Shown in pieces: positions 23,950-31,083 of a DNA stretch of 32,034 nt. How positions within the stretch are numbered: position 1 is the stretch's first letter; each line of letters opens with the position of its first letter. The notes beneath the pieces are model-generated. The model was not told where the DNA came from. It made no database searches and saw nothing but the letters and a program-made list of their open reading frames with translations. Origin of the DNA: Rhizobium tibeticum. GTDB taxonomy: Bacteria > Pseudomonadota > Alphaproteobacteria > Rhizobiales > Rhizobiaceae. A program made the position numbers and the translations under genes. The stretch is from assembly GCF_900110205.1 (NCBI RefSeq), contig NZ_FOCV01000044.1:1-32034 (forward strand). Reading direction: 5' to 3'.

Positions 23950-25158
23950 ATGACGGACACAACATCACAGCTTGACGGCCCCGCGATTGGCCTCGATTCT
24001 ACCGTCCCGAGTACATGGAGCCCCACGACCTGGTTTGCCGTTATTTCAATGGCAGCCACAAGCTTTGCGCTGGTGTCAGCTGAATTCCTGCCGGCAGGTC
24101 TGTTGACGCCCATGGCGCGTGACCTTGGCGTCAGCGAGGGAACCGCCGGTCAGGTTGTCACCGCCACCGCGTCTGTTGGCGCGGTGACGGCCTTGCTGAG
24201 CAATGTTCTCATTGGCAAACTGAACCGGAAGACAGTCCTGGTTGGCCTAAGTGCCTTGGCTATCGGCTCCAATCTCGTGGCCGCGCTCGCGACGGATTTT
24301 TGGCTATTGTTGTTGGGCCGAGCCGGGCTGGGCATCGCCCTCAGTGGTTTCTGGGCGCTTTCAGTTGCCGTCGTGGCGAGATTGGTTGGCACCAATGCGA
24401 CAGGTCGGGGTATGGCTATAGTCACCCTCGGCGTCTCTCTTGCCACCATAGCTGCACCATCTATGGGTGCTTTGATTAGCGATTGGCTCGGCTGGCGTGC
24501 CGCCACGGCCATGACTGCAGGGCTCGCAGCGATTGCGATGCTGCTGCAGATACTCAGCTTGCCGACGCTACCCGCAAGCACAAGCAATAGTCTTTCCGAC
24601 GTCTTCCGGCTGACGAAACGGCGCACTGTTCAACTGGGAATGCTTGCCATCCTCTTGCTGATGACGGGACATTTTGCCGGCTCGGTCTACGTGCGACCCT
24701 TCCTCGAACAAGTGACGCTCCTTGGCACCGGGCCGATTGCCTTGGCGCTCCTCGGGTTTGGCATCGCCGCTGTGATCGGCAATGTCGCCGGCGGCCGACT
24801 GGCAGACGCAAATATCCGCATGGCGCTCGCTGTCACCGGCATATTGATGGCGTTTTCGGCGCTTGCTCTCGTACTCTGGGGTGCACATAGCGGCATCGCG
24901 TTTGCCCTGGTTACACTTTGGGGTTTCGCTTTTGGGATGGCTCCGGTGGTACTGCCTACCAACTTGTCCCGGGGCGCAACGGACGCCTTGGAGGCTGCTG
25001 GCAGCCTGATGGTCGTTTCGTTCCAGGTCGCCATCAGCATAGGTGCGCTGTTCGGCGGCTATGTGGTCGATCACTATGGTGCTTCAGCGCCATTGACGTT
25101 TACAGCCGTCTTAGCGGCATCGACTATCGTTCTGGCGTTGCTTCAGCCCCGCAGCTGA
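23950..25158 (+). CDS. MFS transporter, DHA1-type exporter
   Basis: This is a 402-residue major facilitator with about 12 hydrophobic segments. The first helix carries FALVSAEFLPAGLLTPMARD, a signature of the YdhP/AraJ/NepI group of sugar, nucleoside and drug exporters. The loop 2-3 basic motif is GKLNRKT; the central loop lies around residues 205-225. It would expel a small molecule using the proton gradient. A GGAGG site precedes the ATG. The AraC gene directly upstream is the probable activator. A hairpin at 25241 lies beyond its stop. Confidence 0.94.
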   Translation: MTDTTSQLDGPAIGLDSTVPSTWSPTTWFAVISMAATSFALVSAEFLPAGLLTPMARDLGVSEGTAGQVVTATASVGAVTALLSNVLIGKLNRKTVLVGLSALAIGSNLVAALATDFWLLLLGRAGLGIALSGFWALSVAVVARLVGTNATGRGMAIVTLGVSLATIAAPSMGALISDWLGWRAATAMTAGLAAIAMLLQILSLPTLPASTSNSLSDVFRLTKRRTVQLGMLAILLLMTGHFAGSVYVRPFLEQVTLLGTGPIALALLGFGIAAVIGNVAGGRLADANIRMALAVTGILMAFSALALVLWGAHSGIAFALVTLWGFAFGMAPVVLPTNLSRGATDALEAAGSLMVVSFQVAISIGALFGGYVVDHYGASAPLTFTAVLAASTIVLALLQPRS

Positions 25159-25514
25159 CTCTTGGAGCTCCGGCCAAGGTGAGCAGAAGAGGCGAGGTCT
25201 CAAGTGGCCGGAGTGCCGGGTGAGACTAGATCCGTGACATGGCGGTGCTTTCTCGTTCCGGCGAGGAAGCACCGCCCGATCGCCGATGACCGCGACAACA
25301 ACAATCTCGATTAAACGGCGTGGAAGATCGGCGCTCACGACTAGCACGGCCGGTGTGCGCCCTCAAGACGGTCGTTGACACACCCGGTTTGTCGTTCTGA
25401 AAGCTGCCGGTCGGCTACGAAAGCGACAATGCGGCCAGTGAGCCGTTCAGGCGGCTAGCGCCTTTCCCCTAATAATCGAGTGCTTCCCATCCCATTCACA
25501 ATACTTTCAGGGCT
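25159..25514. other. intergenic stretch between convergent genes, with a 15-bp hairpin
   Basis: No gene is seen between the MFS and kinase-like genes. The only structured element is the hairpin at 25241-25276. Short frames here have no binding sites or family pattern. Confidence 0.5.
25241..25276. repeat. strong 15-bp hairpin between convergent genes
   Basis: GGCGGTGCTTTCTCG (25241-25255) pairs with CGAGGAAGCACCGCC (25262-25276) around the loop TTCCGG, with a single G-U pair. Neither side is followed by a T-run, so it is not a standard intrinsic terminator; it could still end transcription from both directions or be a dispersed palindrome. Confidence 0.65.
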
Positions 25515-26024
25515 TCAGGTGAGTCGAGCGAGGATATCGTCGACGACACTTGGGACGGTATCTGCCGTGTCGATATTGATGCCGACGGGGAGGTATCCCC
25601 GAGTATCATGGTAGCGGAGTACCAACGCTCGCTCGGCCGGCTCGAAGCCCGGCTCATTCGGCCGCCCATCTAATCGTCGGTTCAATGTCTCAACGTCTAT
25701 GTCCAGCACGAAAACCTTGTCGAATAGGTCTAGGAATTTATCGAAATTGCGCGAGCCGCCACAGAAGAAGGTGACAGGATGGGTGGTGTCGGCAGCAATA
25801 GCGCGGACCTTGTCGACAGGCCAGATCCAGTGCGCGTATCCCCAAACGATGCGGTCCGCGCCTTCGGGTGGTCCTGCGAGTGCCTGGCCTGTCTCGGGGT
25901 CGCCGACATAGGCCAAGACCCGGTCACCATGGACGACATGGTAGCCCCGCCGCTCCAGTTCGGTAGCGACAGACGTTTTTCCAGTGCCGGAACCGCCTTC
26001 GATCAGATAGTTCTTAATTCCCAT
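25515..26024 (-). CDS. P-loop small-molecule kinase-like protein
   Basis: This 169-residue cytoplasmic protein has Walker A GGSGTGKT at residues 10-17 and HGDR with Asp34 as the likely catalytic or substrate residue. VFVLDIDVETLNRRLDGRP resembles the LID and base-binding part of nucleotide/nucleoside kinases. The family (AAA_18/AAA_33-like) phosphorylates nucleosides, shikimate-like compounds or other small molecules; no substrate can be assigned. The ribosome binding site before the ATG at 26024 is weak. It is a single gene convergent with the MFS gene. Confidence 0.82.
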   Translation of the reverse strand: MGIKNYLIEGGSGTGKTSVATELERRGYHVVHGDRVLAYVGDPETGQALAGPPEGADRIVWGYAHWIWPVDKVRAIAADTTHPVTFFCGGSRNFDKFLDLFDKVFVLDIDVETLNRRLDGRPNEPGFEPAERALVLRYHDTRGYLPVGINIDTADTVPSVVDDILARLT

Positions 26025-26165
26025 AGGCGCCGTTTATCATGGCCTTCAATCCGGTGAGAAGAGACTTTGCGTGCGGACGCTCCACCAACGAACTCACCTG
26101 ATCAAGGACAGCTTTCGGTACTTTTCGGATTAGTAGCGAATGTCTAGCGGATAAGCGCCCTCGCT

Positions 26166-26183
26166 CCGGCCGGAAAAGGCCGG
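26166..26183. terminator. possible weak terminator hairpin
   Basis: CCGGCC (26166-26171) pairs with GGCCGG (26178-26183) around GGAAAA, followed on the plus strand by TTTAGT. On the minus strand it lies ~55 bases beyond the AHSA1 stop. The stem is short and the T-run is poor, so this is a weak candidate. Confidence 0.25.
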
Positions 26184-26237
26184 TTTAGTCACTTCCTAAG
26201 AGCAGACGTTCCCCCGAGGCGAGTTTCCCGACCCGCG

Positions 26238-26741
26238 CTACTCGCCTATGCTGGAAAGCAATTCGTCGAGCTGCGCCAGCTGCTCCGGCAATGCCGCCGC
26301 CGAGCCCTGTAGTGCTTCCTCAAGCGCCTCCTTGGACGGATAGACTTCGTGGAAATTCAGCCGCGTCTTCCCGCCCTGGTCCTCGAAGGTCACGGTCGTG
26401 ACCGCGCCCTCTTCGCCCTCGTCGTTGGTCCAGACGATGCGCTCGTTCGGCACCACCTCGAGATACTTGCCGTAGAAGGCCATGGTGTCCGAACCGCCGG
26501 CGCCGAATTCCAGCCGATATTTGCCGCCGGTACGGACGTCCATATCGCACGATACGAGCGAAACGCCGGATGCCGATTTTGGCACCCACCAGCGCTGGAA
26601 CAGCTCGGGCTGGCTCCATGCCCTGTAAACTGTGCTCGGCGGCGCATTGAATGTCCGCGTTACGATGAGTTCGCGATCCCCTTTGCGCTCGACTGACGTG
26701 CTGTTCTGCGCACCACCTGCACTGTTAACTTGCTGACTCAT
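26238..26741 (-). CDS. SRPBCC / AHSA1-domain protein
   Basis: This 167-residue protein has an AHSA1-type SRPBCC fold from about residue 20: ELIVTRTFNAPPSTVYRAWS, PELFQRWWVP, GGKYRLEF, then the C-terminal helix with PEQLAQLDELLSSI. It has a hydrophobic ligand cavity and is typical of the partners of ArsR-type repressors. The ATG at 26739-26741 lies inside the end of the ArsR gene (17-base overlap), so translation is coupled. The ligand or client is unknown. Confidence 0.92.
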   Translation of the reverse strand: MSQQVNSAGGAQNSTSVERKGDRELIVTRTFNAPPSTVYRAWSQPELFQRWWVPKSASGVSLVSCDMDVRTGGKYRLEFGAGGSDTMAFYGKYLEVVPNERIVWTNDEGEEGAVTTVTFEDQGGKTRLNFHEVYPSKEALEEALQGSAAALPEQLAQLDELLSSIGE

Positions 26742-27081
26742 CGCTTCCCTCCTGTTTCATTTCGCTGATGATTTCGTCCAATGCTTCGAAGCGAGCCTCG
26801 AAGAGCTTGCGATGCGCCTCGATCCACGCGGCCTCCGCCTTGAGGCCGCGTTTCCCAAGCTGGCATGTTCTCACCCGTCCAACCTTCTGCGTGACGACGA
26901 GCCCCGCACGCTCGAGAACCTGGACGTGCTTCTTCATGCCGGTCAGCGTCATCTGGAACTTATCCGCGAGACTGGTGATCGAGGCGTCCCCTCGCCCAAG
27001 CTGATCGATTATCCCGCGGCGGGTCGCATCGGACAGAGCTGCAAACGAGAGATCGAGGGGAGGGCTAATATACTGAACCAT
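26725..27081 (-). CDS. ArsR-family transcriptional repressor
   Basis: This 118-residue winged-helix repressor contains LDLSFAALSDATRRGIIDQL, SITSLADKF, TGMKKHVQVLERAGLV and the wing VGRVRTCQL. No cysteine pair for metal binding is seen, consistent with the non-metal ArsR group paired with AHSA1 proteins. I chose the ATG at 27079-27081 (residues MVQYISPPLDL), the usual family start. The longer frame to 27120 would place the operator inside the coding region. The start codon itself lies in the centre of a palindrome at 27072-27091, implying autorepression. Confidence 0.93.
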   Translation of the reverse strand: MVQYISPPLDLSFAALSDATRRGIIDQLGRGDASITSLADKFQMTLTGMKKHVQVLERAGLVVTQKVGRVRTCQLGKRGLKAEAAWIEAHRKLFEARFEALDEIISEMKQEGSDESAS

Positions 27082-27091
27082 ATAGTTCAGT
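27072..27091. promoter_or_regulatory. palindromic ArsR operator overlapping the start codon
   Basis: ACTGAAC (27072-27078) and GTTCAGT (27085-27091) form a perfect 7-bp inverted repeat with a 6-base centre that contains the ArsR start codon. Operators of ArsR/AHSA1 pairs have this ACTGAAC-type half-site, so the repressor would block its own transcription and that of the AHSA1 gene. Confidence 0.7.
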
Positions 27092-27833
27092 GTTTTAGCC
27101 TGCTCGCGCAGGAAGCGCAAGCATTCCGAACTTTCCCTGCCGCAGATCGGTCATCCGAGGTCATGGACCGCGGCGGCGGCAGCAAAATTGTCTGCTGCGG
27201 GTCAAGTGGGCCTTCGAGCCGCTGATGAACGAATGTCAGCTTCAGCGCCTGCTCCCCGAAAGCAGTCCGCCGGCTAACGGCCCCAAACCAGTCATTCTAG
27301 CCAAGCCAAGTTCATGTCTGGGCTAGAGAATCTGCTACAGATGGAAACTGTAACAGTAGGGTGTTGGTTCTGATCCCATCAAAGCGAGAGATGCACAGCC
27401 GGCTTCCGCTGGGTCGACGCGGGAACGGCCGATCTTCTCGAACGGGTGGGCCTTGCCCTTCGCACGGACGTTCGGAGTGGCTTAGCCGCGCCACCATCAG
27501 ACATTGGAAGTGAACCCATCGACCTTCAGGCCACAAGAGCGCAAGCGTCTACCTCTGTCGCCCAAAGTTTCTCCTCAATCTGGCCCACCATGTGGGTAGG
27601 GCAAGGTTTCAGCCGGTGCTCGGTCTGACCTACCACTCTCATCCGCAAGCTGCTTCGAATAAGCGTCAACGCCGTCGGTGATCAAAATGCCCAGCTTCGG
27701 GGCCGCGCTCAACGCTGCGGAGGGCCGGTTCGCTGGTTGTCGTTCGAGACGCGCAAACCGGAAGGCGTTGCTATTCGCTCGTTATGTGTGTCTGACAGTC
27801 TCCATCATTTGTCCTCACCATGTTGACGAAGGA
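27092..27833. other. ~740-bp gene-poor stretch with repeat copy B and possible gene relics
   Basis: No intact gene is visible. The stretch contains the tRNA-like repeat copy B (27350-27386). On the minus strand near 27636-27705 a short frame reads KLGILITDGVDAYSKQLADE. This faintly resembles the start of the C-terminal domain of large-subunit catalases, where GILVTDGVDA-like sequence is common, but it ends quickly in stops. I regard it as a possible relic only. Other short frames lack support. Confidence 0.35.
27350..27386 (+). repeat. tRNA 3'-half-like repeat, copy B
   Basis: This 37-nt relative of copies A and C starts GTAAC, contains GGGTGTTGGTTC then TGATCCC, and ends ATCAAAGCG. It has one base fewer in the T-stem region and no CCA directly after. 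It is the most degenerate of the three copies and cannot fold as a tRNA. Confidence 0.5.
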
Positions 27834-27867
27834 CGCGCGGCGGCAGCCACCAGGCCGCCGCCGCGCG
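27834..27867 (-). terminator. GC-rich hairpin downstream of hsp20
   Basis: An 11-bp perfect stem (CGCGCGGCGGC at 27834-27844, GCCGCCGCGCG at 27857-27867) with a 12-base loop lies 10 bases after the Hsp20 stop on the minus strand. The T-run is poor (GTCCTTCGTC), but position and strength support termination of the heat-shock operon. Confidence 0.6.
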
Positions 27868-27877
27868 CTCGTCTCGA

Positions 27878-28387
27878 TCAGCTCTTGATGGCGATGCGCT
27901 TGACCTGCGACTGCGCCTTCTCCGTCTTCGGCAAGGTGACAGTCAGCACGCCGTTCCTGAAGGTGGCGTCAACCTGGTCTTCCTTGACCTCGACACCGAG
28001 CGGAATTCGGCGCTCGAAGCGGCCGTAGTAGCGCTCGGAGAACTGCCGATCCTTGTGCTCGCTCTCGGAGCGCTTTTCGCCCTTCAGCGTCAGCACGCCG
28101 TCATTAAGCAGGACTTCGATGTCCTTTTCCTCAAGGCCGGGGACTTCGGCCGTCACCTTGATCTCCTGGTCGGTATCGGAGATCTCGACACTCGGCCAGC
28201 CGCCCCCGAACGTGGCGCTGTTGCCGAAGGACGGCAGGCCGGAGCCAAAGCCGCGGAAGACGTCATCGAACAGACGGTTCACCTCACGATGAAGCGACAG
28301 GAAGGGATCACGGTCGTCATCGCGCAAGAGACTTGGAACCTGGTTGCCATTGTTGCGGCCCCAGGGAATCAGATCACGAACACTCAT
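27878..28387 (-). CDS. small heat-shock protein Hsp20 (alpha-crystallin domain)
   Basis: This 169-residue Hsp20 chaperone holds unfolding proteins without ATP. The alpha-crystallin domain spans about residues 62-160 (WPSVEISDTDQEIKVTAEVP, then GVLTLKGEKR, then FERRIPLGVEV, then GVLTVTLPK), with a short C-terminal tail holding an I-x-I motif (IAI). The N-terminus MSVRDLIPWGR is typical of rhizobial class members. The ATG at 28385-28387 has AAGGAG upstream; an in-frame upstream Met at 28429 is unlikely. It lies 93 bases after the other hsp20 gene and is probably transcribed with it. Confidence 0.95.
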   Translation of the reverse strand: MSVRDLIPWGRNNGNQVPSLLRDDDRDPFLSLHREVNRLFDDVFRGFGSGLPSFGNSATFGGGWPSVEISDTDQEIKVTAEVPGLEEKDIEVLLNDGVLTLKGEKRSESEHKDRQFSERYYGRFERRIPLGVEVKEDQVDATFRNGVLTVTLPKTEKAQSQVKRIAIKS

Positions 28388-28480
28388 GGTTCTTCTCCTT
28401 TCTGTTGGTTCGGTTGGCAAAACTTTCATGCCGGCGCCGGACCATGCCCGTCGCCTTGTTTGCGGTCTGCTGGGGAAGGC

Positions 28481-28957
28481 TTAAGCCGCCTGCTGCTTGC
28501 CCTCGATTTGCTTGGTCTCGGCCTTCGGCATTCCCTGGCCGGTTCGGATCTCGATCTGGCGTGGCTTCATCTCCTCAGGGATTTCGCGCTTGAGATCGAT
28601 GGTCAGCAGACCGTTGACAAGACCCGCACCCACGATCCTGACGTGGTCGGCCAGTTCGAAGCGACGCTGGAACGAACGGCCGGCGATGCCGCGATGCAGA
28701 TATTGGACGTCATCGCCGTTCGCCTTCTGTCCCGAGACGATGAGCATGTTTTGCTCTTGGGTGATCGCCAGTTCGTCCTGTGAGAAGCCCGCCACTGCCA
28801 TGACAATGCGGTAATCATTCTCGCCAGTTTTGACGATATCGTAAGGCGGCCAGTTGTCGACCGTCTCGGCGCGGCTAGCAGCCTCGAGCGCGTTCAACAT
28901 TCGGTCGAAGCCGATGCTCGACCGGAACAGGGGAGAGAAATCGAGGTTTGTCCTCAT
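28481..28957 (-). CDS. small heat-shock protein Hsp20 (IbpA-like, ROSE-controlled type)
   Basis: This 158-residue Hsp20 starts MRTNLDFSPLFRSSIGFDRM, the class A/IbpA-type N-terminus common in rhizobia. The alpha-crystallin domain spans about 35-128 (YDIVKTGENDYRIVMAVAGF, HRGIAGRSFQRRFELADHV, GLLTIDLKREIPEE), followed by an I-x-I motif (IEI). It differs in class from the Hsp20 at 27878, so the two may form mixed systems. I chose the second of two close ATGs (28955-28957) because AAGGAGG lies 8 bases from it but only 2 from the first. A ROSE-like leader precedes it. Confidence 0.95.
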   Translation of the reverse strand: MRTNLDFSPLFRSSIGFDRMLNALEAASRAETVDNWPPYDIVKTGENDYRIVMAVAGFSQDELAITQEQNMLIVSGQKANGDDVQYLHRGIAGRSFQRRFELADHVRIVGAGLVNGLLTIDLKREIPEEMKPRQIEIRTGQGMPKAETKQIEGKQQAA

Positions 28958-28961
28958 AGCC

Positions 28962-29022
28962 ATATCCTCCTTATAAGCAACATGGATACAAGGAGACGCC
29001 AAGAGCGACCGGCGTCTCCTGG
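28962..29022 (-). promoter_or_regulatory. ROSE-like RNA thermometer in the hsp20 leader
   Basis: The minus-strand leader holds a 10-bp perfect hairpin (AGGAGACGCC/GGCGTCTCCT, 29011-29020 and 28991-29000). Beyond it a second, weaker hairpin is closed by TATCC and GGATA, in which TTGCT (28976-28980) lies opposite AAGGAGGA (28965-28972). A conserved UYGCU facing the Shine-Dalgarno is the hallmark of ROSE elements, which mask the ribosome site at low temperature. No covariance test could be made. Confidence 0.65.
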
Positions 29023-29058
29023 ACCTTATGTCGATTCCCATTGGGCGACCGACAATAC

Positions 29059-29088
29059 TAATATAATTCAGTGCCTTACCGTTTCAAG
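29059..29088 (-). promoter_or_regulatory. probable heat-shock (RpoH-type) promoter
   Basis: On the minus strand CTTGAA (29083-29088) is followed after about 16-18 bases by TTATAT/ATATTA (29059-29066), just upstream of the ROSE-like leader. CTTGAA is the RpoH -35 consensus in alphaproteobacteria; a housekeeping sigma promoter is also possible. Confidence 0.55.
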
Positions 29089-29168
29089 AGAGGTGGGAGT
29101 TCCCAGCGGAAAAATTGAATTCTCTCCGAGGCGCCACCATATCTGAGCCGAGGTAGAGAGAGGAGCAA

Positions 29169-29399
29169 ATGGCTATGCCAATGACTTCAGACGACGTCAT
29201 CGCCGTCCTTGGGCCTGCCGACGAAACGCTGGTGGCCGAGGTCATCGCGACAGGCGCTACGCAGGCTGAACTCGCCGAGGCATTTGCGTGGGCCAGCAAC
29301 GACGAAGCCTTGATGGGCGAAGGTCGCCGTCTGCCGACAGGTAGGGTTGCCGCGCTCGTTGATCTGCTGTCCGCCGACGAGGAAGAGCAGGATAGATAA
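29169..29399 (+). CDS. small acidic protein of unknown function
   Basis: This 76-residue, strongly acidic, soluble protein is rich in Ala and Glu, with a predicted helical middle (ETLVAEVIATGATQAELAEA) and a PTGRVAALVDLL segment near the end. I recognise no domain. A good GAGAGGAG site lies just before the ATG, and codon use matches real genes here, so expression is likely. It is divergent from the heat-shock operon, 80 bases from its promoter. A role in stress is only a guess from position. Confidence 0.75.
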   Translation: MAMPMTSDDVIAVLGPADETLVAEVIATGATQAELAEAFAWASNDEALMGEGRRLPTGRVAALVDLLSADEEEQDR

Positions 29400-29440
29400 T
29401 ATTACTGGCCGCTGCCCCGGGGCGCGATCGACCCAACCGG

Positions 29441-29700
29441 TCATGCCGTCGTGAGCACGCGGATATCGCCCGATCGATCACATCCACCACGACATTGCGA
29501 CCGGAGCGTCGAATTGCGATGTCGGCCGAACCATTGCCGATCAGCAGATGTCGCAACGTGACCTCGTCGAGGAAGCTCGGAAGCCGCGGCTCGTTCAAGC
29601 TGATCTGCAGGGCGTTCGGATCGAACTCGAGACCGAGGCACGACTTCAATAGCGACAAAGGTGTTGCCGCTGCCCATGCCTGCGGCGAGCAGGCGACCGG
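29441..29700 (-). pseudogene. C-terminal relic of a glycogen-debranching enzyme (amylo-alpha-1,6-glucosidase type)
   Basis: A minus-strand frame from 29700 reads PVACSPQAWAAATPLSLL, then LGLEFDPNALQISLNEPRLP, then FLDEVTLRHLLIGNGSADI, the characteristic C-terminus of COG3408 debranching proteins. A one-base shift near 29465 is needed to reach the natural end (GDIRVLTTA, stop at 29441-29443). Sequence upstream of PVACSPQ no longer resembles the family, so more than 500 residues are missing. It is a dead fragment. Confidence 0.72.
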
Positions 29701-29974
29701 ATTTTGGCAGCAGGTGGGTTCGGTCCGACTACGAATTCGTAAGCGACTGCCCTTCGCTTTTGCGCCTAACACTCGAAGGTTACTATTGCCCTTTGCGGAA
29801 ACCGCATCAGCCGCACGAAACGAGGTGAGGATGCGGCTTCGACGCACGATTGAGCCCTAGCGCATTGCCCTTCAAGTTCCTTTCCCCGATCCCAGGTCAG
29901 TGATTGATAGAGTTCGGCCGGTAGGGGCGGGAGCGACGAATTCGACGCGACGCAGGGCAGCCAAACTCCGATCG

Positions 29975-30024
29975 AGCCGGGCGACCGCTTGGTTGGACGA
30001 ATCCAATCACGCGGTCGCCCGGCT
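29975..30024. repeat. 50-nt near-perfect hairpin
   Basis: A 23-bp stem with loop CGAA: outer arms AGCCGGGCGACCGC (29975-29988) and GCGGTCGCCCGGCT (30011-30024) pair perfectly. Inner arms TTGGTTGGA and TCCAATCAC pair with one mismatch and one G-U. There is no T-run on either side. It lies in gene-free sequence between two pseudogenes. Confidence 0.75.
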
Positions 30025-30097
30025 GCGCAATCAGCCGCGATCGATCATTGCTAGCGTCTGTATCAGTTCCATAAATCAGCGTTATGCTGCGGCGTTG

Positions 30098-30356
30098 ATG
30101 AATAACGGTCCCCGGTTCAATTCCGCTCAAGACCGTCGGTCCTCATCTCTGTTACGCCCTTGCCGCCCGCCAGCACGCGCGGCATCTGAGCCGTCTTTAT
30201 GATACTCATCTGGTACCCGCCGGTCTGTCTGTCTCGCAGTTCTCGATTCTGTCGCTGCTGGAAGCCTACGAGAGCAAGTCACCGATCTCGCGCGTATGCT
30301 GAGCATGGAGCGCACGACGTTGGTCCGCGCGCTGAAGCCGCTTCTGGCGCGCTTCC
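30098..30356 (+). pseudogene. MarR-family regulator relic
   Basis: An ATG at 30098 begins MNNGPRFNSAQD. The homologous continuation CYALAARQHARHLSRLYDTH, then GLSVSQFSILSLLEAYE is in another frame from 30150. A third shift near 30275 returns to VTDLARMLSMERTTLVRALK. These are the N-terminal helix, the HTH and recognition helix of a MarR regulator. At least two frameshifts and loss of the wing and C-terminal helices make it non-functional. The break at its 3' end lies just before tRNA-like repeat C. Confidence 0.75.
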
Positions 30357-30372
30357 AGACGAGAAGTCCTTC

Positions 30373-30410
30373 ATAACAGCTGGGTCGTTGGTTCGACTCT
30401 CGTCAAGGCG
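30373..30410 (+). repeat. tRNA 3'-half-like repeat, copy C
   Basis: This 38-nt copy begins ATAAC, contains GGGTCGTTGGTTCGA, and ends CGTCAAGGCG. It shares 31 of 38 positions with copy A by eye and has the best GGTTCGA loop of the three. The 5' half of a tRNA is absent. It abuts the truncated end of the MarR relic. Confidence 0.55.
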
Positions 30411-30867
30411 GCTATCTTGGATATTGCTCCACGTCCAAACTTTCCTGCAAAATCCGCACACAACGGTGAGGCTCGAAAACACGAACTTGACGAGTAGGCG
30501 TTTACTTCGTTGGCAAAACAGACGCGTGGCGTCTTCTTGCTTCCTCATGCATGTTGACCGGCGTTGTCGCCAGAACACGTGTGACCAGCGACGCGGAAAA
30601 CGGGCCGGTGAAAGGTCATCCGGGGTCCGGTCTTCTAGGATGGAAACTTTCGAGCGTCTTGGCCGCAAGGTGAGCAATCTCATCCTCAGCCGGATCCGCT
30701 ATCGGTTGCACGCCTTGCTCCCGTATTCCGTTGCTGGGCTTTTCCTCGTCGGCTCCCAGCGGTATTGGATCGCTAGAATACTCCATCAATACCGGGCAGG
30801 TGCAATGATAGGCATCGTCCTCGCGGCCAAGCTTCGCCAGAGCCGAACAACCACTCGGCCGTCTTTG
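30411..30867. other. gene-poor stretch between relics
   Basis: No supported gene. A long plus-strand frame spans this interval but joins unrelated pieces and lacks a start with a binding site. On the minus strand the IS630 relic's frame stays open to about 30616 but loses its family pattern below 30868. Confidence 0.4.
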
Positions 30868-31029
30868 GTTCGTCAGATGCGGGTTCTGCTCGAGCCGCTC
30901 GGCAATGAAACCACGATGCGGCTCCAGAATGCGTTTACGACGGCCGCCCATCTTGCCGGGACGAACCGATCCGGTCGCGCGGTGGCGCTGGGACCACTTC
31001 ACCACCGAAGACGCGGCCACCTCAATGGC
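30868..31029 (-). mobile_element. IS630-family transposase relic (N-terminal DNA-binding part)
   Basis: The minus-strand frame reads AIEVAASSVVKWSQRHRATG, then SVRPGKMGGRRKR, then LEPHRGFIAERLEQNPHLT, the helix-turn-helix portion of rhizobial IS630 transposases. The preceding residues and the whole catalytic DDE part are missing, and the frame continues into unrelated sequence. No terminal inverted repeats were identified. Confidence 0.75.
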
Positions 31030-31083
31030 GCGAGTTCAACGATGGCACTCGCGACGTGGTCCAGTTCCTTCGCCTCGTGTATC

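Noticed and set aside
27636..27705. Catalase C-terminal domain relic
   Set aside because: The match is about 12 residues recalled by pattern, too short to annotate as a gene.
29257..29847. 196-codon minus-strand frame as a gene
   Set aside because: Only its middle resembles debranching enzymes; it overlaps the supported small gene at 29169 and needs a frameshift to reach the natural end.
30373..30410. Functional tRNA gene
   Set aside because: No 5' half, poor T-stem pairing and no cloverleaf can be formed in the flanks of this copy or of copies A and B.
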